A stretch of 54,954 nt of DNA, from contig JAPPFM010000002.1 of the NCBI GenBank assembly GCA_028821605.1, positions 265,045 through 319,998 of the forward strand, given 5' to 3'. The position numbers and the translations under genes were made by a program. The notes below the pieces were generated by a model. That model was not told the origin of the DNA, did not search any database, and saw nothing but the letters and a program-made list of their open reading frames with translations. This document shows positions 47,774 to 54,954 of this stretch, one piece after another (position 1 is the first letter of the stretch; the number at the start of each line of letters is the position of its first letter). This stretch comes from Candidatus Poribacteria bacterium (GTDB lineage Bacteria; Poribacteria; WGA-4E; WGA-3G).

Positions 47774-49282
47774 ATGTCAAGGAATATGCTCATAAAAATT
47801 GCGAGTCTAATCTTAATGGTGGTGAGTTTTATCGCCTATATTGCTGGGGCATCTGCGTTTCCGATTGCCTCGGAAAACTTGCTGCCGTGGTCGGTCTGGT
47901 TTCTCATCTCGGTCGTCATAAACATCGTTTTGTGGTCGAACGTCATGAAGTTATTGACGTTTTCACTTGCGGTGATATGGTTTTACGCCTTCGTTGCGAG
48001 CCTTGTCCCGGAAAGTTCCACAGCAGTGAGTCTAACTGAGCTTGATTGGAGTGATCCAGAGGCAGTCGCCGAACAAGGTGCTTTGGTGTTTAACGGCAAG
48101 GGGCAATGTAGTGCATGTCATACTGTGGATACCTCTGCTCCGCCAGGAAGGTGTCCTGACTTGACAGACATCGGTGTTAACGCTGCGAATCGCATCCCGG
48201 GTATGGATGCGAGAACGTATTTAATTGAATCTCTGTATTTCCCGGCGAACCACCTCGTCCCTGGCTACGGTAAGATTATGCCAGAAATATGGAAAGCCCC
48301 TATTGCGCTTTCTCACGTGGAGATTCAAGCGATTATCGCTTACCTCGAGAGTCAAGGCGGCGAAATTGATCCGACACCGTTTGAGGAACCTATAGATCGG
48401 AAAGACGCAGGGGCAGTCGCTGAAGCACTTCCTCCGTTGCTCACTGGCGATCCTGAACTCGGTAAGAAGGTTTTTGTAAGTGCTGCGTGTAACGCTTGCC
48501 ATGTCGTACAGGGTGTAGAGAGTCCGGCAGCTGGGGAAACGAGTGCAGACTTTGAAGTGGTCACCGCACCAGACCTCTCTGAAATTGCTGCCTTTAATGA
48601 CATGCGGTATCTTGAAGAGTCAATCCTGATGCCGAGTGCGCAAATTGTGAGTGGTTACGGCGCCGTGACCGTCCGCGCCAACGGAATAACTTACCAAGGG
48701 ACACTCGTCTCGCAAGATGAAGAAAAAATAGTCGTCCGAACCAAAACAGCGGATGGTGTGGAAGAGGAACACACTATTTTACTGAGCGATCTTGATGAGG
48801 AACCGATTGAGGAACTCACCGATCTACAAGCAAAGGGTTACTTTACCTTGACGCTAACACCCGCCGATGCAGATGCTCCGGTCAGTGGGACAATCGTTTC
48901 AGAAACCGAGGAGACGGTAACGCTTAAAATTAACGGCGAAGATAAGGCGTTCTCTAAAACGGATGTTAAGAGCATGATGACCGTTGTCACTTTTGATGGT
49001 GACGAAATTGTTGGCGAGTATGTTTCAGGCACGATAGACGACGAGGAAATCGTCTTAATCGTTGATGGAAGTGAAGAGATATTTGATACGTTTGATCTTG
49101 AGGAAGTTACCTTTACCCGTGCCTCCGGCAAGAAGTTGCTGGTTACATCGCCAATGCCTGAAAACTTCCCACTGCTGTTATCGGTATTGGATATGAGCAA
49201 TTTGCTCTCTTTCTTAAGCACGCTCACTGGCGCGACAGCGGAAGCGGCACCAGCAGAGACAGGTGAGGCTCCCGCGGAATAA
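47774..49282 (+). CDS. Membrane-anchored diheme cytochrome c with beta inserts
   Basis: 502 residues. Two or three helices (about 5-80) are followed by two heme c domains. The first carries CSACHTVD near residue 115 and the second CNACHVVQ near 239. In place of a compact second domain, three beta segments of about 45 residues follow: TYQGTLVSQDEEKIVVRTKT, PVSGTIVSETEETVTLKING and VSGTIDDEEIVLIVDGSEE. A Met loop (MPSAQIVSGYG) and a terminal hydrophobic stretch with PAETGEAPAE tail complete it. The beta segments resemble inserts of planctomycete-type cytochromes. It probably passes electrons to the bd-like oxidase. Confidence 0.78.
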   Translation: MSRNMLIKIASLILMVVSFIAYIAGASAFPIASENLLPWSVWFLISVVINIVLWSNVMKLLTFSLAVIWFYAFVASLVPESSTAVSLTELDWSDPEAVAEQGALVFNGKGQCSACHTVDTSAPPGRCPDLTDIGVNAANRIPGMDARTYLIESLYFPANHLVPGYGKIMPEIWKAPIALSHVEIQAIIAYLESQGGEIDPTPFEEPIDRKDAGAVAEALPPLLTGDPELGKKVFVSAACNACHVVQGVESPAAGETSADFEVVTAPDLSEIAAFNDMRYLEESILMPSAQIVSGYGAVTVRANGITYQGTLVSQDEEKIVVRTKTADGVEEEHTILLSDLDEEPIEELTDLQAKGYFTLTLTPADADAPVSGTIVSETEETVTLKINGEDKAFSKTDVKSMMTVVTFDGDEIVGEYVSGTIDDEEIVLIVDGSEEIFDTFDLEEVTFTRASGKKLLVTSPMPENFPLLLSVLDMSNLLSFLSTLTGATAEAAPAETGEAPAE

Positions 49283-49427
49283 CACACAACACAGGGTGCT
49301 ATGGTGAACATAGCCCCATACCGTCGTTGGCGAAGATTGCATCCTCGCGCGGTAATATCCAAGTAAAGGATTTTCTTTCTAATTGCTTGAAAAGTCTCAA
49401 ATCCAGTCTTGAATTAACCAAAAGCCT

Positions 49428-49448
49428 GCCTGAAACGAAGTGGAAGGC
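49428..49448 (+). repeat. GCCT/AGGC hairpin with conserved 13-nt loop
   Basis: GCCT-GAAACGAAGTGGA-AGGC has the same 13-nt loop type as 47582, 47689 and 53972 but a different stem, with pairing kept. It lies 26 nt before the next start codon. Confidence 0.6.
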
Positions 49449-49474
49449 AGAGCAGAAACTTAATAATTAAAAAT

Positions 49475-50251
49475 ATGAAAAGATTGTCGCTCTTCACAAT
49501 ATGTCTCATAATTCTGGTCGGTTCTTGGGTTTTCCTACGATTTGTTATTGGGAGTGTCATCTCAGTGCCGATACCGGCGAGCGTGATTGCGATGTATATG
49601 GGGTTGATTTTAATTGCCGTCTTGGTGCATATCTCCGTTGAGGACTCACTGTTTCGCGAGTTTCTGCGCCCCATCCGTGAAACGCTCGTTGATAATAATC
49701 GCCGTGTCCGCCGCCGCGTTATCGCGATATTGATTCCGCTCTTTTTGCTCGGTTATACCTATTCGATTATTGCCCAGCGGGCAAACCCACCTGGAAGCCC
49801 GCGTGACGCGCATCCATCGCCGCCGCTTGAATTGACCTACAAAGATGAGGTCATCGGCACGATGCAAGATGTCGTGAACCCCTTCCGGCATTATGAAAAA
49901 GATGATCCAGAGGCATTCAAAGCGCATGTTGAAAACGGTAGACGTGTCTATCATCAAAATTGCTTTCCGTGCCATGGCGATCACTTAGATGGACAGGGGC
50001 ATTTCGCGCCATACCTCCAGCCGCTACCTGCTAATTTCCAAGACCCAGGGATTATCCCGAACTTCCAGGAATCTTTCTTCTTTTGGCGAATAGCAAAAGG
50101 CGGACCGGGATTACCTGCGGCGGGAACGCCTTGGGATTCGGCAATGCCTATCTGGGAAGACTCCTTGACGAGAGACGAAATTTGGGATGTCATCCTCTTT
50201 CTGTCTGACTACACCGGTTATCAATTCCGTACCTTTGGGGAGGCACACTAA
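49475..50251 (+). CDS. Membrane-anchored monoheme cytochrome c
   Basis: 258 residues. Two or three helices occupy about residues 5-110 (ILVGSWVFLRFVIGSVI; VIAILIPLFLLGYTYSI), with a basic loop RRVRRRV between. The periplasmic part holds one heme c site, CFPCHGDHLDGQGHFAP (near 166), and a Met region WDSAMPIWEDSLTRDEIW. No RBS is evident, since AATAATTAAAAATATG follows the hairpin repeat. It ends one base before the next gene's start, so translation of the pair is coupled. It is probably an electron-transfer subunit of the same respiratory module. Confidence 0.82.
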   Translation: MKRLSLFTICLIILVGSWVFLRFVIGSVISVPIPASVIAMYMGLILIAVLVHISVEDSLFREFLRPIRETLVDNNRRVRRRVIAILIPLFLLGYTYSIIAQRANPPGSPRDAHPSPPLELTYKDEVIGTMQDVVNPFRHYEKDDPEAFKAHVENGRRVYHQNCFPCHGDHLDGQGHFAPYLQPLPANFQDPGIIPNFQESFFFWRIAKGGPGLPAAGTPWDSAMPIWEDSLTRDEIWDVILFLSDYTGYQFRTFGEAH

Positions 50252-50252
50252 G

Positions 50253-51971
50253 ATGAGAAAAAAGAATGTAGTCCTCCTGATGCTGGTTTTAGGAATGCTG
50301 TGTATGCTTACGTTGGCACACGCGCAGAACGCTCCCGAAGCCTCCGAGAAAGGAAAAGAGGTTTATGAGAACAGCTGCGCACACTGCCACGGTACTGAAG
50401 GTAGAGGCGACGGTTCCGCGGCTGAGAACCTTCTTCCGAAACCGAGGGATTTCACACGCGGTTTGTATAAAATCCGGTCTACGGAAGCTGGAGAACTCCC
50501 AACAGATCAAGACCTATTTGACATTATCACCGAAGGGATGCCCGGTTCATCTATGCCGGGATGGGAAACTGCCTTAAGTGCGAATGATCGTTGGGAAGTC
50601 GTCGCCTACATCAAAACTTTCTACGATGGCTTTAAGGAAGCTGAAGCACTGCCAAAGCAGATTAACCTGTCTGGGAAAATTTCTTACTCTGAACAGAGTG
50701 TGGAAACAGGAAAGGAACTTTATGTTGAACTCGGTTGTGTTGAATGCCATGGGAACGTCGGAAGAGGGGATGGCACCTCTGCACCGGACCTGACCGATGA
50801 GTGGGGATTCCAGACGTGGCCCGCGAACTTGGCACAGGGTTGGAATTTCCGTGGTGGTGCTGACACTGAAGATATCTTCAAACGATTCATCGGTGGTATT
50901 GCCGGTTCACCTATGCCAGCTTTTGAAGGCGATACCTTTCCAGGCTTCGGACTGACATCTGAAGAATCCAGTCGCATGATCGAATTAGATAACAAAGATG
51001 AAATGACGGAGGCTGAGGAAGAGGAATCCGCGCAGCTTTACGAGAAATACGATGCTGCTGTTGACCTTGCTCTCAATCTTGCAGAAGGTACAGAACTTAC
51101 AGCTGCAGAAAAACAGATGTATGATGATGCGATGAAAGTCGTGTATGAAAAGAGTTGGCATTTAGCGAACTACGTGAAATCTCTTTCGCCTGAGAAACGT
51201 CCTGAATCGGCAATTGGAAATAACGTGCTCCGAGCACAATACATTCAAGGTGCGTTACCACCAATGGATGATGCTGCATGGGAAACGCTTCAATCTCGGT
51301 ATTTCCCGCTTGTCGGGCAGGTGGTCATTGAACCTCGCCAGTTTAACCCGACAATTGATTCCATAAACGTCAAATCGTTTTACAATGACATGGAGGTTGC
51401 GTTCCTCTTCACATGGGATGACCGGACACACACGGTTGGCGACGAAACGGATGAAGAAACTGGGAAAACCCTTGAGGACGCATTGGCGATTCAATTTCCG
51501 GTGAAGGTGCCGCAAGGACCGACCGCACCGAAACCCTATTTCTTATGGGGTGGTAGACTTCCGGTTTATCTGTGGCATTGGAAAGCCTCTGCATCTGAAC
51601 AGGTGACGGAGTTGACCGCTAAGGGTATCAACAACGCCGAAATTCAGGAAACGCAAGGCGAATTACAAACACAAAGTGTCTACACAGATGGGCAATACAA
51701 ATTGTGGGTCAAACGCGCCTTAAAGACCGATGACAAAAAGGACTTACAACTTGAACCCGGTGTCTTTGTGCCTATCGCTTTCTCCGCATGGGATGGCGCG
51801 AACGGGGATGTTGACACAAAACGGGTGATGACAAGCTGGTATACTTTTGTCCTTGAACCTGTTCCATCTTCAAGACGGTTCGTTTATCCGCCTTTGATTG
51901 CAATTCTCTCTCTCGGCTTGCTTTTCGGTTTAAGGGCGGTCGTACAGCGGAGAAATTCGGAAGAAGTATAA
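50253..51971 (+). CDS. Diheme cytochrome c fused to an ethylbenzene-dehydrogenase-type heme domain
   Basis: 572 residues. The signal peptide MRKKNVVLLMLVLGMLCMLT ends near AHA-QN. Two heme c domains follow: CAHCHGTEGRGDG (near 47) and CVECHGNVGRGDG (near 169), each with a Met loop (GMPGSSMPGWE; SPMPAFEGD). From about 330 the sequence resembles the heme b domain of ethylbenzene dehydrogenase/DMSO-reductase gamma subunits: YFPLVGQVVIEPRQFNP, VAFLFTWDDRTHT, LWHWKAS. A C-terminal membrane helix anchors it (PPLIAILSLGLLFGLRAVV). It could link periplasmic carriers to a molybdoenzyme-type partner not seen here. RBS GGGGAGG. Confidence 0.8.
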   Translation: MRKKNVVLLMLVLGMLCMLTLAHAQNAPEASEKGKEVYENSCAHCHGTEGRGDGSAAENLLPKPRDFTRGLYKIRSTEAGELPTDQDLFDIITEGMPGSSMPGWETALSANDRWEVVAYIKTFYDGFKEAEALPKQINLSGKISYSEQSVETGKELYVELGCVECHGNVGRGDGTSAPDLTDEWGFQTWPANLAQGWNFRGGADTEDIFKRFIGGIAGSPMPAFEGDTFPGFGLTSEESSRMIELDNKDEMTEAEEEESAQLYEKYDAAVDLALNLAEGTELTAAEKQMYDDAMKVVYEKSWHLANYVKSLSPEKRPESAIGNNVLRAQYIQGALPPMDDAAWETLQSRYFPLVGQVVIEPRQFNPTIDSINVKSFYNDMEVAFLFTWDDRTHTVGDETDEETGKTLEDALAIQFPVKVPQGPTAPKPYFLWGGRLPVYLWHWKASASEQVTELTAKGINNAEIQETQGELQTQSVYTDGQYKLWVKRALKTDDKKDLQLEPGVFVPIAFSAWDGANGDVDTKRVMTSWYTFVLEPVPSSRRFVYPPLIAILSLGLLFGLRAVVQRRNSEEV

Positions 51972-52057
51972 AAATATAGAAACACCTGCTGGTAGGCGCG
52001 CTTTGGAAGCGCGCCGATTGATGGTGTATCATTGATTATAAAGATCTGTTATCTTCA

Positions 52058-52140
52058 GTTATCAGCACTCAGTTCAAAAGATACCTAAGCTAAATCGAAA
52101 GGCTCTTTAACTGAAAACTGACAACCGATAACTGATAACT
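52058..52140. repeat. CAGTTATC-type palindrome before the second cupredoxin gene
   Basis: The left arm CAGTTATCAGCACTCAGTT is mirrored by AACTGAAAACTGACAACCGA and TAACTGATAACT. The right arm ends just before ATTAAAGGAG, which supplies the RBS of the gene at 52156. Confidence 0.55.
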
Positions 52141-52155
52141 ATTAAAGGAGAAAAA

Positions 52156-52932
52156 ATGAAAACTTACTTGTTGGCAAGTCTCACAGTATTTCTCGCGTGT
52201 TGCTATGTCGGTAACGTCTTCGCAGCTGATTCCGATTCAGGAGACATGGAAATGTTGGTGTTTCCTAAAGCGTATAAAGCTAAAGCTGTTAACAATGGTG
52301 GCACAATTAGCGGCGTAGTCAAGTTTGAAGGGGACATGCCTGAAAAGAAAGCATTGGAAATCACCAAAGACGAGAAGGTTTGTGGTGCTGACGAAAAATT
52401 TGATGAATCACTGGTCATCGGTGAAGGCAACGTTCTAAAAAATACGATTGTCTATCTAATTGACATTTCGGAAGGTAAAGATTTTGACAAAGATGCCAAA
52501 GTGGAGATTGACCAGAAAGGTTGCAAATTCACGCCACATGTCCAGATCGTTCCGGTTGGTGAACGCCTAACAATGCTGAATTCCGATAAAATTATGCACA
52601 ATGTGCATATCTTCAGCAAAAATCCGGTTAACAAACCGCAGGCGAAAACCCGTCGGAAGATGCCCCTCAAAGCTGTCAAGCAGGCGGAAGGTCCCGTCTC
52701 AGTTAAATGTGATATTCATGGATGGATGTCCGCTTGGATCGCTTACGTACCGCATCCGTATTTTGCCGTGACGAACGAAAAAGGTGAGTTCACGCTTGAA
52801 GATGTCCCAGCAGGCGACTACAAACTCGGCTATTGGCATGAAGCGTGTGGTACTAACAACGAGGCACCTGTCGCTGTTACTGTAGCAGCTGGCGGCACTG
52901 TCACGCAAGATTTCACATTGAAACTTCAATAG
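52156..52932 (+). CDS. Periplasmic cupredoxin-like copper protein, copy 2
   Basis: 258 residues with signal peptide MKTYLLASLTVFLACCYVGN, ending VFA-AD. A Cys pair (AC-C) in the hydrophobic core could allow lipidation, but the lipobox is poor. Cu ligands correspond to copy 1: IMHNVHIFS (about 150) and KCDIHGWM (about 188-195). The C-terminal region GEFTLEDVPAGDYKLGYWHE is the same regulatory-like beta domain. It probably carries single electrons or handles copper in the respiratory chain. RBS AAAGGAG at good distance. The terminal repeat overlaps its stop codon. Confidence 0.75.
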   Translation: MKTYLLASLTVFLACCYVGNVFAADSDSGDMEMLVFPKAYKAKAVNNGGTISGVVKFEGDMPEKKALEITKDEKVCGADEKFDESLVIGEGNVLKNTIVYLIDISEGKDFDKDAKVEIDQKGCKFTPHVQIVPVGERLTMLNSDKIMHNVHIFSKNPVNKPQAKTRRKMPLKAVKQAEGPVSVKCDIHGWMSAWIAYVPHPYFAVTNEKGEFTLEDVPAGDYKLGYWHEACGTNNEAPVAVTVAAGGTVTQDFTLKLQ

Positions 52933-53012
52933 TTATCAGTTGTCAGTTTTCAGTTTTCAGTTTTCTATTGACAATGGGATACTGAAAACTGACAACCGGT
53001 GCCTGATAACTC
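52931..53012. repeat. CAGTTATC-type palindrome between the cupredoxin and ABC genes
   Basis: The left arm AGTTATCAGTTGTCAGTTTT followed by tandem CAGTTTT units is mirrored by ACTGAAAACTGACAACCGGT and GCCTGATAACT. It begins over the stop codon of the cupredoxin gene and ends 2 nt before the ATG of the ABC gene, so it fills the whole gap. Confidence 0.6.
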
Positions 53013-53014
53013 GT

Positions 53015-53953
53015 ATGGAAAACAGAATTGAGGTAGAAAGTCTTTCGCACACATATCGAACACGGCGCGCACTCGACAATGTCAGTTTTGATGTCTCATG
53101 CGGTGAGATTTTTGGAATTCTGGGACCAAACGGCAGTGGGAAAACGACCCTTTTTCGGATTCTGTCTACACTGATGCCGGTAACATCTGGCAGCGTTCGT
53201 ATCCTCGGATATGACTTAGCGACTGAGGTAAAAGCGATTCGGCACCTCTTAGGGGTCGTTTTTCAACAGCCAGGCTTGGATGTGAAACTCACCGTCGTTG
53301 AGAATTTACGACACCACGGGCATCTTTATGGCCTCGCTGGTAAAACGCTGCGCTACCGAATTTCGGAGCTCCTTGAGCATTTTGGGCTCGCGGACAGGGC
53401 AACCGAACGTGTGGAAATTCTATCTGGCGGTTTGCAAAGACGCGTTGAAATTGCGAAAGCCGTGCTGCATTCGCCTCGCGTTCTGCTCCTTGATGAGCCG
53501 ACGAGCGGATTGGACGTAGTCGTGCGTCGGCAACTCAACGACACACTTGAGGTACTGGCACGGACGGGAAATATTCTTGTTCTACTCACAACGCACTTGT
53601 TGGATGATGCCGAAGCATGCGACAGGGTAGGTATTCTGGATACAGGCAAGTTAGTCGCACTTGGAGCACCTGATGAACTCAAGGCAGAAGTGGGTGGTGA
53701 TGTTGTCCTCATAGAGAGCACAAACAGCGAGACACTTGATGCCGCTATTGCCGATCGGTTCGGCGTTTCGACAGTCTTAATGGATAATTGGTTACGCATT
53801 GAATGTAAACGTGGACATCAGTTCGCTCGAGATGTAGTTGCTGCGTTTCCAGATGAAATTCAATCGGTACGGTTTGGAAAACCGACGCTGGAGGACGTAT
53901 TCGTAAAGTTGACAGGAAACCCATTCGCAGAGAGAAAAGATAGGGAAAATTAA
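53015..53953 (+). CDS. ABC transporter ATP-binding protein (DrrA/CcmA-like)
   Basis: 312 residues of an ABC ATPase. Walker A is GPNGSGKTTL (about 40), the signature LSGGLQRRVEIAKA (about 139), and Walker B VLLLDEPTSGLD, followed by the switch TTHLLDDAEACDR. The C-terminal extension (about 225-312) is typical of DrrA-type exporter subunits. It would power the permease encoded just downstream. The ATG at 53015 follows a repeat arm with no RBS; upstream in-frame codons are repeat sequence. The location before coxB suggests export of a factor needed for oxidase assembly, an inference only. Confidence 0.88.
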   Translation: MENRIEVESLSHTYRTRRALDNVSFDVSCGEIFGILGPNGSGKTTLFRILSTLMPVTSGSVRILGYDLATEVKAIRHLLGVVFQQPGLDVKLTVVENLRHHGHLYGLAGKTLRYRISELLEHFGLADRATERVEILSGGLQRRVEIAKAVLHSPRVLLLDEPTSGLDVVVRRQLNDTLEVLARTGNILVLLTTHLLDDAEACDRVGILDTGKLVALGAPDELKAEVGGDVVLIESTNSETLDAAIADRFGVSTVLMDNWLRIECKRGHQFARDVVAAFPDEIQSVRFGKPTLEDVFVKLTGNPFAERKDREN

Positions 53954-53971
53954 AAGGATCCAAAGCTGCCA

Positions 53972-53992
53972 GCCCGTAACGTAGTGGAGGGC
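53972..53992 (+). repeat. GCCC/GGGC hairpin with conserved 13-nt loop
   Basis: GCCC-GTAACGTAGTGGA-GGGC matches the loop of the hairpins at 47582, 47689 and 49428 with a third stem sequence. It lies 22 nt before the permease start, in the gap of the ABC operon. Confidence 0.6.
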
Positions 53993-54014
53993 GGATCTAC
54001 GGGGAGGCGGGTGT

Positions 54015-54827
54015 ATGCTTAATCCCCCTCAACGAACCGCAAGGAAAATTAAAAATCTGTTACCGATTACAACGATCTGGTGGCGCGAAATCATCAGGTT
54101 TTATCGTCAGCGGAGTCGGCTCTTCAGTGCGATTGCACAACCTTTGGTATTTTGGCTTCTCATCGGAAGTGGTTTGAGCGGATCTTTTCAACCTTCTGGT
54201 AAAATAGATGGACTTAGTTATATTGGATATTTTTATCCCGGTATCGTCGTTTTAGTCTTGCTTTTTACGTCCATTTTCGCTACAATTTCTGTTGTGAACG
54301 ACCGGCGTGAAGGTTTCTTGCAAGGCGTACTCGTCGCCCCTTTACCAAGGTGGCGGCTTGTGCTCGCGCAAGCATTAGGTGGGACGACGTTGTCACTCCT
54401 ACAAGGCGTGCTGCTGTTACTCCTTGCACCGGTGACCGGCATTCAATTCGGTGCAGCATCGCTCTTTCTCACGCTCGGTGTGATGGCACTTTTGGCGTTT
54501 GGCTTGACAAATCTCGGACTACTCATCGCGTGGCGGATGGATTCAACGCAAGGGTTTCATGCGATTATGAATCTCCTGCTGATACCGATTTGGCTTCTCT
54601 CTGGTGCGTTTTTTCCGAGTACAGGCGTACCCGGTTGGTTAGCATGGACAATGAAACTTAATCCGTTAACGTATGGACTCGCCGCCTTTCGGCAGAGTCT
54701 CTACCTTAACACAGCCGCAGCAGTTGGGGAGGGACCTCCGTGGACACTCTCAATGCTGATTACCGGTCTATTTTGTGTATTGACGTACGTGGGGGCAACT
54801 TTCACAGCGTCTGCACAAGCGAATTAG
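54015..54827 (+). CDS. ABC-2 type transporter permease
   Basis: 270 residues with six predicted helices. After a short cytoplasmic N-terminus come TTIWWREIIRFYRQRSRLFS and QPLVFWLLIGSGLSGSF, then YPGIVVLVLLFTSIFATISV, and the characteristic REGFLQGVLVAPLPRWRLVL loop of ABC-2 permeases. A near-terminal GAFFPSTGVPGWLAWTMKLN precedes the last helix. It forms an exporter with the ATPase just upstream. RBS GGGGAGG lies upstream of the ATG. The substrate is unknown. Confidence 0.87.
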   Translation: MLNPPQRTARKIKNLLPITTIWWREIIRFYRQRSRLFSAIAQPLVFWLLIGSGLSGSFQPSGKIDGLSYIGYFYPGIVVLVLLFTSIFATISVVNDRREGFLQGVLVAPLPRWRLVLAQALGGTTLSLLQGVLLLLLAPVTGIQFGAASLFLTLGVMALLAFGLTNLGLLIAWRMDSTQGFHAIMNLLLIPIWLLSGAFFPSTGVPGWLAWTMKLNPLTYGLAAFRQSLYLNTAAAVGEGPPWTLSMLITGLFCVLTYVGATFTASAQAN

Positions 54828-54899
54828 ACTTGTTAGAAACAAAAATCTTACGCGCGTCCACTTTATCAGTAAGTGAGACGCACTGTTAAGGAGGATTTG

Positions 54900-54954
54900 A
54901 TGCTTCAATGGCTCCCAGAGAACGTATCAACGTTCGGGCAAGGCGTTGATAACC
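54900..54954 (+). CDS. coxB: Probable cytochrome c oxidase subunit II, 5' end only
   Basis: Only 18 codons lie in the window: MLQWLPENVSTFGQGVDN. The LPENVSTFG...D pattern before the first helix is typical of cytochrome c oxidase subunit II, which holds the CuA centre and accepts electrons from cytochrome c. A strong RBS, AAGGAGG, lies 5 nt upstream. The identification rests on a short stretch plus the respiratory context, so it is tentative. Confidence 0.55.
   Translation, partial: MLQWLPENVSTFGQGVDN

Overview
The window is bacterial chromosome of roughly average G+C with long intergenic regions packed with dispersed repeats. The gene content suggests an uncultivated bacterium of the Poribacteria or a neighbouring lineage: a DUF1501 protein, a Uma2-family protein, LamG and DUF1080-like secreted proteins, many lipoproteins, very long ECF sigma factor fusions, and a recurrent C-terminal WGKLK-type tag. 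This assignment is inference; no rRNA gene is present to test it. No tRNA, rRNA, CRISPR array, prophage or transposase gene was recognised.

Region 1 (1-15.0 kb) is mixed housekeeping and accessory content. It holds a truncated lipoprotein, an FtsX-domain remnant, a secreted WGKLK-tagged protein, a GNAT acetyltransferase and an overlapping transport trio (fused TRAP permease, DUF3311 protein, sodium:solute symporter). A lipoprotein follows, then a leftward block of rsmA, coaBC, a Uma2 protein, gmk and a four-cluster ferredoxin. An SDR oxidoreductase and a WGKLK-tagged beta-propeller protein close the region.

Region 2 (15.6-23.9 kb) looks like a self-contained and possibly undescribed system. 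A sigma54 enhancer-binding regulator is followed by three 14-bp palindromes (CGTCAAAAATGACG type), a well-spaced -24/-12 sigma54 promoter and a structured leader. Then comes a run of unrecognised membrane-anchored, lipid-anchored or secreted proteins, three of which carry an ~85-residue module in four full copies. An ECF sigma factor ends the run. The first gene (A) is split by one in-frame TAA and is followed by lipoprotein gene B.

Region 3 (24-31 kb) holds a DUF1501 protein, rsmD, a bicupin, a GH36-like glycosidase and a family 4/5-type uracil-DNA glycosylase, separated by MITE-like repeats.

Region 4 (31.2-38.2 kb, leftward) carries paralogues of A and B (A', B') next to a 995-residue protein that joins an ECF sigma factor, one membrane helix and an Asp-box beta-propeller. 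A 32-nt two-box element with identical spacing lies upstream of both the sigma-propeller gene and A', and is a candidate promoter for this sigma factor. Together, regions 2 and 4 suggest a duplicated A-B envelope module wired to different alternative sigma factors. A LamG protein with the WGK tag follows.

Region 5 (38.4-54.9 kb, rightward) is a respiratory cluster with tandem consensus sigma70 promoters. It encodes a Rieske protein, split cytochrome b (b6 and subunit IV), a membrane-anchored octaheme c-type protein and small c-type cytochromes. It also encodes two cupredoxin-like proteins, a cytochrome bd-like oxidase subunit I without a visible subunit II, and a cytochrome c/ethylbenzene-dehydrogenase-type heme fusion. 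An ABC-2 exporter pair and the first codons of a probable coxB end the window. Palindromic repeats sit directly against many start codons here.
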